This document shows, piece after piece, positions 10,819-21,253 of a stretch of 64,000 nucleotides of DNA. Location: the NCBI GenBank assembly GCA_035048815.1, contig JAUCBN010000043.1:8435001-8499000 (forward strand), in the 5' to 3' direction. Under the pieces are notes generated by a model. That model did no database searches, was not told the DNA's origin, and saw nothing but the letters and a program-made list of their open reading frames with translations. Made by a program: the position numbers and the translations under genes. Numbering within the stretch: the first letter of the stretch is position 1; each line of letters opens with the position of its first letter. This stretch comes from Abelmoschus esculentus. Lineage: Eukaryota > Streptophyta > Magnoliopsida > Malvales > Malvaceae.

Positions 10819-12353
10819 ATGGCAATATACAAGCGATTTGCCCCATCCAACATTCAAGATCGTTTCAACCGATCTTTCATCGCCCGACAACTGTGGGAAA
10901 AACAAGGTTTCCAGCATGCGGATGATGAAAACTACGACATCGAACACTATCTTTTTGACAGAATCAAGTACCAAGATTGGGAAGTTTTCTGTCTCGAAAC
11001 TGCCCAGGCGAATGCTACGATCGTGCGGGAATTTTATGCGCACAGGCCCAGCAAAGACTCCCTCTTTGTTCACTGTCGCGGCAGGCCGGTCTAATTAGAT
11101 GCCGAGACCATCAACGACTTCTACGGCCTCACTCCACGTAGTGATGTTCACACTGAATTCATGGAAGACATCACTGCCGAGGACTACGAGCTAATCAAAG
11201 ATGATCTTTGTTACGTAAATACTCCATGGGAAACCGGTACCCATAGAGGATCCGTAACAAGACAAAGCCTAAAGCCCAAGGCCAAGATGTGGAACACCTT
11301 TGTCAAGCGACACCTTATCCCCACATCCCACAATAGCACGGTGGACCGCAAGCGATTGGTGCTTATCCAATCAATCATCAACAAGAGGACCATCAATGTT
11401 GGAGAGATCATCCTACGGGAAATTCAAGAGTGCGGTAAGAAAGATAGGGGACCATTGTATTTCCCATGTTTGATCACGGGCTTATGTGTTACTGCAGGTG
11501 TGCCCATTGAAGATACGGACGAATACACTCCCCCACAGCGAGGATGGACCAGAGACTTTTGTCACAAAGTCATGCAGATCACGCAGGCGGAGCCAGTCCA
11601 AGCAACGCCCCAGCAGTTCACTGCTGATACTGCTGACGGGGCCCAGTACACGCAGACATGCCAGACACTGCCCACACCTCTGCCGTAGCAGACCCGTACC
11701 AGGAGATCTTGCAAAGGATGGCAACAATGGACCTCAGGCAACAGAGGTACATGGAGTACCAAAGAGATTTCAACGGCACATTAGCCCAAATGCTGCTGCA
11801 CGCTTTTCCGGACCAAGGAGCACAATTTCCAGATTTCCCAAGCAATATGTTCGTCACAGCCGCCCCTTACACAGAGACTACACCAGCTCCGGGAGGACCA
11901 AGGTCGTTCTCCCATGCGGACCCTTAGCCCCAATACCAAGCTGCCCGCCCATCCAGGGTAGTAGATTCCGCCTCGGCATCGTCTGCCAGCAGAAGACCAT
12001 CCAAATGGAAGGTAGTTTTCAGCACTCCACCCAGATCCCCAATCATCATGGGCAGTCTATCAGCTGAGATAGATGCCTATGTGCACCAAAGCTCTACCGC
12101 CGCCGGACCAACTACACACCACACCGAAGGAGCCACAACAATGGGAGGTGGAACGGACATAATGATAACCGAAGAGATGGCCGATGTGGAAGAAGGAGAA
12201 GAGGTGGAGGCCCCAATGCAACGGACACCATCCACACGAGTCTAACGGCCCCGGCAAGCGAAAGCTCAACCATCGCCTTCACCAAGGACAAAGCAATCGG
12301 CAGCAAGGCCGAGGAGAAAGCTTGTTACAAGCAGCTCTTCGGAGTCGCTTTAA
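10819..12353 (+). pseudogene. RE-2 ORF2: 'putative plant transposon protein' family, broken
   Basis: Begins MAIYKRFAPSNIQDRFN, with a conserved globular N-terminal domain (VREFYAH, FVHCRGRPV, INDFYGL, NTFVKRHLIPTSHNST, INVGEIILREI) and a low-complexity, Pro/Gln/Ser-rich C-terminal half. From memory it resembles the domain annotated as 'putative plant transposon protein'; its function is unknown to me. TAA 11092 replaces the Gln codon of RE-4. A one-base deletion near 11652 shifts frame. TAG 11925 replaces Gln, and TAA 12243 follows. The natural end is TAA 12351-12353, shared with RE-4. There is no membrane segment or integrase motif. Confidence 0.75.
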
Positions 12354-13269
12354 AATTTTGGTTCTTAATTCAATATTAATTGCTTTTGCTGTTTCTATAT
12401 GCTGCTGATTTCATAATTGTGTTGCCCGTTTATTTCTTCAAATATAAAGCATTGAGGACAATGCTTGGTTTGAGTTTGGGGGTGCAGATTCACTGTCAAG
12501 ACAGCAATCTACTGTCGAGGCCTTGTCAAAAAGGGAGTATTCCAGTGATTTTTTTTAATTTTCATGCTCCCCACCTTACTTGAATTAACTTCCTACACTT
12601 TTACACTGCTTATCATCAGTATTGCCTTAGTTTACTCTTTAAGGCTATAGAAATCTTTCTCCTTACCATGGTTAGGTTCTGTTAAGAAGGTCTAAACTTA
12701 GGATACTTAAGGATGAAAACTTAGAAGCTTACTATAGGAAGAACTTTAAACACTTTTGGGACTTGTTGGATTATAGGAATTCTTTTAATGAACTTAGGTG
12801 ATAAAGACTTAGATCTTTGGAAAGTGACTAGAGGTGCCTATCACCGGCTCTAGAAAGTCTCTTCTTCATGTTAGAGGTGCCTGAAATTGGCTCTAGTATG
12901 CTTTAAGGAATAGCAAAAAGAAAGAAGGAATTAGTGAAAAGAAAAACACAATCCTTGAGGTGCCCGAAATTGGCTCAAGAATTGGTTGTTTAGCAAAGAA
13001 GAGAACACTTAACCCAATTCTACTTGTCTTGAACTTAGAGTTTGTCTAAGAAAACCTTTAATCAAACTTATCTACAAAAACGCACACACTCACAATTCTT
13101 ATAGTTTGTTTCTAGGTAAACCCTTGGGTAGCCGAAAGGTTAAGACTAAAGAATAAGCCTAGCTATGGTAGGGAGAATAGATGGAAATGTAAGACCAAGA
13201 GAGAGTAGAGTTCGGCAAATTGATGGTTTGCATTGCTTGAGGACAAGCAATAGTTCAAGTTTGGGGGTG
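12354..13269 (+). other. RE-2 3' untranslated region with structured RNA elements and PPT
   Basis: No coding sequence. It starts with a hairpin (12449-12464) and an internal polypurine-like run (12472-12484), carries three 26-nt stem-loops (12828-12853, 12871-12896, 12954-12979), and ends with a second hairpin (13233-13250) and the true PPT (13258-13269) abutting the LTR. RE-4 keeps every one of these. Confidence 0.75.
13258..13269 (+). other. RE-2 polypurine tract
   Basis: AGTTTGGGGGTG directly before the TGATAAG of the 3' LTR. RE-4 and RE-5 have the same sequence class at the same place. Confidence 0.85.
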
Positions 13270-14593
13270 TGATAAGTGCTCAACTCACTATCACTTTTTA
13301 CTCCTTTTATGGGCATTAATTAACAAATATACACCCAATCGGACCAATGCATATACTCAATGTGATATATTTAGAAGTTACGCTTATAGAGTTGATATTT
13401 ACAGAAAAGGCACGTTTTACTGCATTATTATCTGCGCAGGAGAACCAATGTCGCAGCAGGTACATGGCCGAGGCAGGACCTGATGCCGAGGCAGCAGCAG
13501 GAAGACAGGAAGCAAGACTGTAGGCGATTAGAAGATAAAAATCTAAGGGACGTGTCTGGACTTAAAGCCCATGGATCGGAGCTGGCTAGAATGAGGAAAA
13601 GCCCAAGACAAGATCACGCGGGAAAGCCCCTTAGCCGAATTAAACTTGGAAATATTTTAATTATGTACTTGACTTGTTCCCTACTCCAAGTTGTATTCTA
13701 CTTAGGAAAGGTTTTCCCTAGGTCTAGCCTATATAAAGACCTAGCCATCCAATGTACAAAACACGAAATACCTAGGGAGAGAGAGCCGAATTCTATACTT
13801 GTCTTCTTTCTCTCCATTATGTTCTAAACCTTCTTAGGGATTAGGTGAAGGTTGTCTAGTATATGTGAGAGGAGATTGTACTTTGTCTTTGTTTCAATGC
13901 AATAAAATTATCAAGGTTCGCTTATCCTTTGTTATTCCTTGTTCTCGCATTCAAGCTCGGGAGAGAAGTTTGTGAGTAATCCATTTATCTAAGCTCGGGA
14001 GAGTTAGATTCACGAAAGGGGTAAGTACGGTGTTTCAATCGCGAAATACTAACTCAGCCTAGGGATGGGTTAAGAGTTTCAGCGGCTAAAAGAAGTGTGA
14101 GATTGGTTGGTGAGTATAATTGGTTCACGCCGGGAGGTATCATCAAGGACTAGTCATCAACAGCACTCTGACTTAGGGATAAGCGGAGTCATTCAAGGAC
14201 ACTTTGCCGAACTTTGGTAAAGTCCAATCACGAGCAAGGGATTGTCGCGGCGGACAAGTATCGTCGCTGTCAAGGCAGTAAACTGTAGTGCTGCCGAGTC
14301 AGTGATATACGATTGCATTGAGCATAGACAAGTCAATCAAATCCACAATACAACACAATTGGATCCTGACCCATCTCTCTCTATTATTAAATCTCTTTAC
14401 TTTACTTAGTTGTTTTAGTTTAGTTAAACCAAACTCACTTGCGCTTTATTTTATTTCTTTCTACAGAACAAGAAGACAAAGAAGACATATTAAGTCTACC
14501 AGTCCCTGTGGAGACGATAATCCGATAAATACTTATCACTTATTACTTTCGATGTGTCCACTTGCACTAAACGCGCACTTTTGACACGCGACA
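13270..14593 (+). repeat. RE-2 3' LTR
   Basis: 1324 bp, colinear with 6368-7694. Ends CGCGACA, followed by the TSD copy CAATG. Confidence 0.93.
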
Positions 14594-15486
14594 CAATGGA
14601 AAGAAAGTTAGTCTTATTTGCCTAGAGAAGGCAATTTCGAGTAGCTATCTTTGAGAAATTCCCTATGTTACATTTGTAGGATTTAGGAGATGAAATTTTA
14701 CAGTATAGTACTACCATATACCTAGTTTAATGGAAAATTTACGGAACCTCAATCAGAGTTCGGTAGGAAAATATATAAGCGTTTCCGTAAGGGCTGTTCG
14801 AACAGTCCCGAAATTCGGACAGGTCTGATTCGAATGAATTCTAGTACTGATTGAGAAATAATTAAAATGTAAGGTTAACTTGTGCTTGTATAGGGTCCTC
14901 TTAGCTTTCTAACGATATAAAATGAGCTCAATTCGGACTTGGGAGCTAGGAGATATGGTCGAATTACGAAATGGTAGTCAAACTGTCCCTAGTGAACAAA
15001 TGGTAATGTTTATGTTTGTTAGACATGATATTATTTAGTTTATGTGATTTGACTATGTCCTAATTAATTTTTATATGAGTATGGTTTGCTAGAGAATCCT
15101 AGAGAGGAGGATATCAAAGAAGAACAAAGGTTCGAGCAAACTCGAAAGAAGGGCAAGGGGATCACGATCTACAATCCCTAAATCGCTTGGAGAAATTGTG
15201 AGTGTGGCAAACCTTAGGGTTAGGACCTAGGGTCCTAACCATCCTTGTTTAATTGATTTTATTGTCATGTAATGGACTAATCTAGATTCGATAAAAGGGA
15301 AGGAGGCTAATGTTAAATAATTTGTTTGACAATATGAATTTCTTGCTAGCTTAGTACATTTGCATAGCTCGGAAATACCGAGGTAAGTAATGGAACGCGG
15401 CTTCGGATGTCAGGTACGTAAGTCATGCTTGAGGCATGTTTATGATGGTTTGATTATTCGATTGGTAACATGATATGTATGATTTG

Positions 15487-15615
15487 ATATGATAGCATAA
15501 TATATGCTTTTGATACGTTAGCATGATATATACTTTTGATATGTTAGTATGATATATGCTTTTGATATGTTAACATGATATATATATATATGCTTTTGGA
15601 ATGGTAGCCTGATAT
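15487..15615 (+). repeat. AT-rich short tandem repeat in RE-1 LTR (about 26-bp unit)
   Basis: About five degenerate units of the form TATATGCTTTTGATATGTTA, with an embedded (TA)n run. Some of it lies inside the candidate leader intron. Confidence 0.7.
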
Positions 15616-15999
15616 AAATGTATTGGATATTAGCATGTTATGGACATCGTTTGTGAAAAGGAACTTGTTTAACGCAAATGGAAAGATTAAATGAATTTGA
15701 AACTCTGATTGAGCCTTGGTCGATAGTTGGTCATAGGTAGTACGGCATGCCTAGGGTCTGAGCTCATTTGTTAGTTGTTCCAGTACTTTGGTACTTCTGT
15801 TTAGTAATTCGGTACTTCTTTTGGTACTATGGGTACCTTTGTTTGGTGGTTAGTCACCATTTGTAGATACCGTGGGTATCTTTTGTTAGTGCCTTCGTGG
15901 CACTTCTGTCAATACCTTTGTGGTACTTCTGTTGACTCGCTTACCTAGTCTAACTATACCAAGGCATCATTTGAAACTAATCCGAAAGATAATAATTAA

Positions 16000-16345
16000 G
16001 ATATTGCCATTGGGCATTTGATACGTTATTGCCATTGAGCATTTGATATGTTATTGCCATTGAGCATTTGACATGATATTGCCATTTAGCATTTGATATG
16101 ATATGACTATTGGGCATTTGATACGATTTTGCGATTGAGCATTTGATATGATATTGCTATTGAGCATTTGACATGATATTGCCATTAAGCATTTGATATG
16201 ATATGACTATTGGGCATTTGGTATGATTTTGCCATTGAGTATTTGATATGGTATGGCTATTGAGCATTTGATATAATATTGCCATCGAGCATTTGGTGTG
16301 ATATTTCCATCGAGCATTTGATATGATAGTGTCATTGAGCATTTA
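16000..16345 (+). repeat. 25-bp minisatellite in RE-1 3' LTR
   Basis: About 14 tandem units of the type ATTGCCATTGAGCATTTGAT plus 5 bases. The GCATTT core recurs at 16014, 16039, 16064, 16089, 16114, 16139, 16164, 16189 and on to 16339, a constant 25-bp step. There are no unique spacers, so it is not a CRISPR array. Confidence 0.92.
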
Positions 16346-17182
16346 AGCATGAAAAGTATGATGTTCTTGTATAATTGATGGAATCGTGACTAAGAACTTG
16401 ATTAATTGTTGCTTAGAACATTTTATCTGTCAATTGAATTATGACTAAATGGGTTAGACTTAGGGCTGCCTCACTAAATACCTTGTAAGTACTTCTCGCC
16501 GTTTGTTTCCTCCTTCCCAAACAACAGGTTATCGAGCTAAAGAGCTAGATTGAAGTCGATCGAGGGCAAGGACTTCGAGCAAGTCAGAGTATGGTATTTT
16601 GTAATATTTGATAACTCCTAGTTTATGGTGGCATAGTGGTCATAATTTTATTAGCTCCATGCATTTGGTGTTTGGCTCATATTTTGTACATGTTGGCTTT
16701 CATAATTATATTTGGTGTGTAAGGCTTAGCGCCTAGTGTGACTAGGCTAATTACATGCAATTGAGTTTTGGCTTTGGCTTACATAGGTTAGCATTTAAAA
16801 TATGCATGTGATAGGTATGTACTATAATGACACTTGAAACATGGAACCTAATAGGATAACATGAGAATCCTAAAAAACACTACCTCATGGGTAGGATTAG
16901 TTGCATAGTGAAAGTGCATGATAATAAGGCTAACTAATTTGTTAGATGACATATGATGATATGCATGGCCATTTGATGAGAAATAATAGGTTCGGAATAA
17001 TGAAAGTACATGAACATTAAATTGGTAATGACTTGACCAAATGATAGAAATGGTAAGTGATTATGGTTGCATATCATGTTAAAATTGTCCCATAAGGTTC
17101 AGGGATGATTTGAGACCATATGGATGGTCTTTTGGTTAGTGTCTAAGTGCCTTATAAGTAATAAACCTGCCATTCGAGCAGG

Positions 17183-17560
17183 GGTATCGATACCATTCTC
17201 ATGGGTATCGATACCCCCTTGTCTAAGGCCCTTATGGTCCGGTACCTGGTTCGAAGACAGGACTTCCAGTAGAAAAAAGGCATCGATGTCGGTTTCAATG
17301 CCGAGCTTGGCAGTGAGCTTCCTGGTTCGATACCAGTATTGAACCAGGCTATCCAACCATTGTCAACGAATCATCGAATAAGACCAGTTCGATACCTGGT
17401 TCGATACTGGGTCCTCTAGTAACAAAATTGCATCGATACCAGTATCGAACCAGGCTACTCTAGCTTTTGGTCAACGAGTCAATGGGTCAATATAGTTGAC
17501 CAGTATCGAATGGTGGTTCGATACCCCTGTTCCGATACCTCTCTAAAAGGGTATCGATAC
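17183..17560 (+). repeat. Palindrome cluster GGTATCGATACC in RE-1 3' LTR
   Basis: Perfect 12-bp palindromes at 17183-17194 and 17204-17215 (21-bp step), followed by long inverted repeats built on TGGTTCGATACCAG-type arms and a final GGTATCGATACC near 17550. The 5' LTR carries the same cluster at 180-558. Confidence 0.85.
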
Positions 17561-17933
17561 CATAGGCCATTTTTGGAATTAAGCTTGGGACTAAAGTGTA
17601 GGAATCTCACATCGTGTTTGAGTAACTTTATAAGTTAAATTGAAGTGAGTCTTGAGTCTCAAATGGAAATTAAGTTATGATCGGTTATGAGATCAAGTAT
17701 TAGACGAAATTCAATTGAAAAATAAAAATAAGCTTAAATCGGATTAAATAGTAAAATGAATATAGAAAAGTTTTAAATTAGCTCCAAAATTGATAAGTGT
17801 TATACGAGATTGATTCGTAATGTATTGCAAATAATTGAAATGTCAACGAAATGATTACAACTTCCGGTCTAATTAACAAGTTTGCAAGTCCGGTCGAAAC
17901 TCCCGTCTCCTAACCCGGGGCGAGGGTGTCACA

Positions 17934-19928
17934 AACATATCCTCTAAGATCTGAATCAATCGTTCAAACTGACCATCGATCTGAGGATGATATGTAGTGC
18001 TAAAGTTTAAACGAGTACCTAGAGCAGAATGGAGAGAACCCTAGAACTTTGACGTAAACCTCGGATCCCGAGTAAAAATAATAGATAGAGGCACCCCATG
18101 AAACTGAACAATCTTAAAGATATATAACCGGGCTAACTTATTCAACGGATAAGAAGTTCTTTCTGGAATGAAGTGTGCAGACATAGTTAATCGATTAACA
18201 ATGACCCAGATAGAATCCTTCTTTGACGAAGTTAAAGGTAGTCCACTTAAAAAATCCATAGTCACACGCTCCCATTTCCACTATGGAATCTCAAGATGTT
18301 GAAAAAGCCCAGACGGATACTGATGCTCAGCTTTGACTCTCTGACAAGTCAAACACTTTGACACAAAACCGATATCATCCCTCTTGAGACCTTTCCACAA
18401 AATTTTCTCGCGGAGATTCTTATACATCTTATCCCCACCATGATGCATAACATAGGGACTGTCATGAGCTTCTCGAAGAATAACCTATTTTAACTCAGAA
18501 TTTCTAGGAACACAGTACCGACCTCGAAAACACAAAACTCCATCCTGATCAATAGAAAAATCCTAAGAGGTTCTCTCATTAACCTCCTTAATACGATGGG
18601 CCAAGAAAGGATCACTGGGTTGTTCAATCTGAATATCAGATATCAGAGTAGGAAAAACTCGAAGCTTTGCCAACAGACTTCCATCCTCAAATAAACTCAT
18701 CCGAGCAAACAGAGCTCTCAAATCCGAAATGACATTGCGGCTCAAAGCATCTGCAACGCCATTAGCCTTACCAGGATGATAATCAATCTCAAAATCATAA
18801 TCCTTCAGAAGTTCTAACCAACGATGTTGCCTCATATTAAGCTCCTTCTGTGTGAGGACGTACTTCAAACTCCTATGATCCGTGAAAATATAACACTTCT
18901 ATCCATAGAGATAATGTTTCCAGATTTTCAGAGCAAAGATCATTGTTGCTAACTAGAGATCGTGGGTAGGATAGTTACACTCATGCGGTTTCAACTATCG
19001 TGAAACATAAGCCACTACCTTCCCATCTTGTATCAAAACACATCCTAATCCAGTTTACGAAGCATCATTGTAAATTGTATAAGGTTTTCCCGACTCTGGC
19101 TGTGTCAAAATTTGTGCTTCCGTCAAACAGATTTTAGTTTCTCAAAACTAGCATGTTGAGCCTCAGACCAAGTAAACGAAACATACTTTCTTAGAAGTTT
19201 GGTCAAAGGAGCAGCAATAAAAGAAAAACCCTCCACAAACCTCCGATAATAACCAGCCAACCCCAAAAAACTACTAATCTCTTCCACATTCTTAGGTTGC
19301 TTCCATTCTATAATAGCTTCAATTTTTTTCGGGTCAAGCTGAATACCCTTAGCTGAAACAACATGACCCAAGAATACAACCTCGGATAACGAGAATTCAC
19401 ATTTACTGAACTTTGAATAGAGCTATTTCTCTCTCAGTCTATAACATAATACAAAGATGTTGTTCATGCTCATCCTCAGATTTAGAATAGACCAGGATAT
19501 CATCAATAAAGACCACCAAAAAATGATCTAGATAGGGTCGAAACACCCGATTCATCATGCCCATGAATGTTGTAGGGAATTAGTAAGGCCGAAAGGTATC
19601 ACTAGAAACTCTCAATGACCATATCGAGTCCGAAAAGTTGTTTTAAACACGTAAGAATCCTTAACCTTGAGTTGGTAATAACCAGATCTCAAGTCTATCT
19701 TAAAGAACATAGAAGCTCCTCAGAACTGATCCAAGAGGTCATCGATACGGGGAAGAGGATATTTATTCTTGATTGTCAAATTGTTTAGCTTCCGGTAATC
19801 AATACACAGACGAAGCGACCCATATTTTTTTTAACAAAAAGAACAGGGGCTCCCTACGGTGAAACACTGGGTCGAATGAATCCTCTATCCAAAAGTTCTT
19901 GCAACTGAACCTTGAGCTCCTTAAGCTC
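17934..19928 (-). pseudogene. RE-3 pol 3' half: RT, RNase H and integrase, heavily decayed
   Basis: Minus-strand gypsy pol. From the right: RT starting at the KELKVQLQEL block next to the RE-4 insertion, YPLPRIDD and the FWWSL region; connection FLGLAGYYRRFVEGF (19123-19371); RNase H end with DYHPGKANGVADALSR (18563-18868); integrase zinc region with CLTCQRVKAEHQYPSG near 18330; core TMDFLSGLP near 18260; and HPQIDGQFERLIQ at the left edge. Many stops and frameshifts. Cut at 17934 by RE-1 inside the integrase and at 19928 by RE-4 inside the RT. The other half lies at 28041-29838. Confidence 0.88.
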
Positions 19929-21253
19929 TGTCGCGTGTCAAAAGTGCGCGTTCAGTGCAAGTGGACACATCGCAAGTAATAAGTGATAAGTATATTATCG
20001 AGTTATCGTCTCCTCAGGGACCGGTATACTTAATATGCTTTCTTCACTTCCTTGTTCTGTAGAAAGATAAAAACACAAATAAGTTGATTTGGTTTATCTA
20101 AACTAAAATAACTAAAATAAAAGTAAAGGGTTGAAATAGTAGAGAGAGATGGGATAGGATCCAGTTGCGTCGTATTGTGGAATTGATTGACTTGTCTCTG
20201 TCCAATGCAAGCGTATATCACTGCCTCGGCAGCACTGCAGTTTTACTGCCTGGGCAGCGATAACACTGTCTGCCGCGGCAATCCCTTGCTCGTGGGCAGA
20301 CTTTACCAAAGTTTGGCAAAGTGTCCTTGGATGACTCCGCTTATCCCTAAGTCAGAGTGTTGTTGATGACTAGTCCTTGATGATACCTCCCGGCGTGAAC
20401 CAATTATAGTCACCAACCAATCTCACACTTCTTTTAGCCGCTGAAACTCTTAACCTATCCCTAGGCCGAGTTAGTGTTTCGCGATTGAAACACCGTACTT
20501 ACGCCTTTCGTGAATCTAACTCTCCCGAGCTTAGATAAATGGATGATCACAATATCCTCTCCCGAGCTCAATTGTGAAACAAGGAATAACAAAGGATAAG
20601 CAAACCTTGATAATCTTTATTGCATTGAATGAAAGAGAAAGTACAATCTCCTCTCACAAATACTTTACAACCTTCACCTAATCCCTAAGAAGTTTTAGAA
20701 CATGATGGAGAGGAAAGAAACAAGAGTAGAAGTCGGCTCTCTCCCTAGGTATTTCCGTTGTTCATTGGGTGGCTAGGTCCTTATATAGGCTAGACCTAGG
20801 GTAAACCTTTCCTAAGTAGAATACAACTTGGAGTAGGGAACAAGTCAAGTACATAATAATAATATATTTCTAAGTTTATATTCGGCTAAGGGGCTTTCCC
20901 GCGTGGTCTTCCTTTGGGCTTTTCCTTGTGCTAGCCAGCTCCGATTCATGGGCTTCAAGTCCAGACACGTTCCTTGGATTTTTGTCTTTCCATCGCTTAT
21001 ACTTTTGCTTCCTGTCTTGCTGCTGCTGCCTCGACATCAGGTCCTGCCTCGGCCTTTTCTCTGCCGCGGCATTGGTTCTCCTGCACAGATATGAAAATGC
21101 AGTAAAACGTGCCTTTTTCTGTAAATATTATCTATATGAGTATAACTTCTAAATATATCACATTGAGTGCATGCATTGGTCCGAGTGGATGTATATTTGG
21201 TACTTAATGCCCATAAAAGGAGTAAAAAGTGATAGTGTGTTGAGCACTTATCA
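19929..21253 (-). repeat. RE-4 3' LTR
   Basis: 1325 bp, reverse complement of the RE-2 LTR family. Read on the plus strand it starts TGTCGCGTGTC and ends GAGCACTTATCA. Confidence 0.93.

Larger units (their letters stand above)
6368..14593 (+). mobile_element. RE-2: Athila-like element without pol (gag-protease + ORF2)
   Basis: Two LTRs (6368-7694 and 13270-14593) begin TGATAAGTGCTCAAC and end CGCGACA. CAATG flanks both sides (6363-6367 and 14594-14598), a perfect 5-bp TSD inside the 3' LTR of RE-1. Inside: tRNA-Asp-type PBS, Athila-like gag and aspartic protease, a second ORF, a long 3' UTR and a polypurine tract. There is no reverse transcriptase, RNase H or integrase between protease and ORF2, so it must have used enzymes in trans. 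RE-4 has the same layout, so the lack of pol is a family trait and not a one-off deletion. Confidence 0.92.
1..17933 (+). mobile_element. RE-1: Ty3/gypsy chromovirus (Tekay/Del-like), interrupted by RE-2
   Basis: The order is LTR end, PBS, gag, protease, reverse transcriptase, RNase H, integrase with C-terminal chromodomain, polypurine tract, 3' LTR. Bases 1-850 match about 17004-17933, so these are the two LTR ends; the left LTR runs out of the window. Removing RE-2 gives a 3' LTR of about 4.0 kb, long but usual for Tekay/Del elements. The ends fit TG...CA (TG at 5713, ACA at 17933). To the right the sequence drops directly into a minus-strand gypsy integrase (RE-3), so RE-1 inserted there. 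The expected right TSD copy is AACAT at 17934-17938; its partner lies outside the window. The polyprotein is broken by several stops. Confidence 0.9.
5713..17933 (+). repeat. RE-1 3' LTR, split by RE-2
   Basis: The two LTR pieces are 5713-6367 and 14594-17933 (about 4.0 kb together). It starts TGTAAAACCC and ends GGGTGTCACA. A TATA-like TATATAAG at 14772-14779 could mark the promoter. Downstream, in order: a 26-bp-period AT-rich repeat (about 15487-15615), AG|GTAAGTAA at 15381-15390, a 25-bp minisatellite (about 16000-16345), a branch-point/pyrimidine/AG block (16466-16527), and palindromes from 17183. No ORF in it resembles a gene. Confidence 0.85.

Noticed and set aside
16000..16345. CRISPR-like repeat array
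   Set aside because: Units are head to tail with a constant 25-bp step and no unique spacers, inside an LTR of a plant retrotransposon. Same for 43115-43202 and 60681-60788.
20903..21152. Short hydrophobic ORFs, also at 27690-27939 and 48048-48304
   Set aside because: They repeat in the LTRs of RE-4 and RE-9 and are antisense readings of the TATA region; no independent gene.
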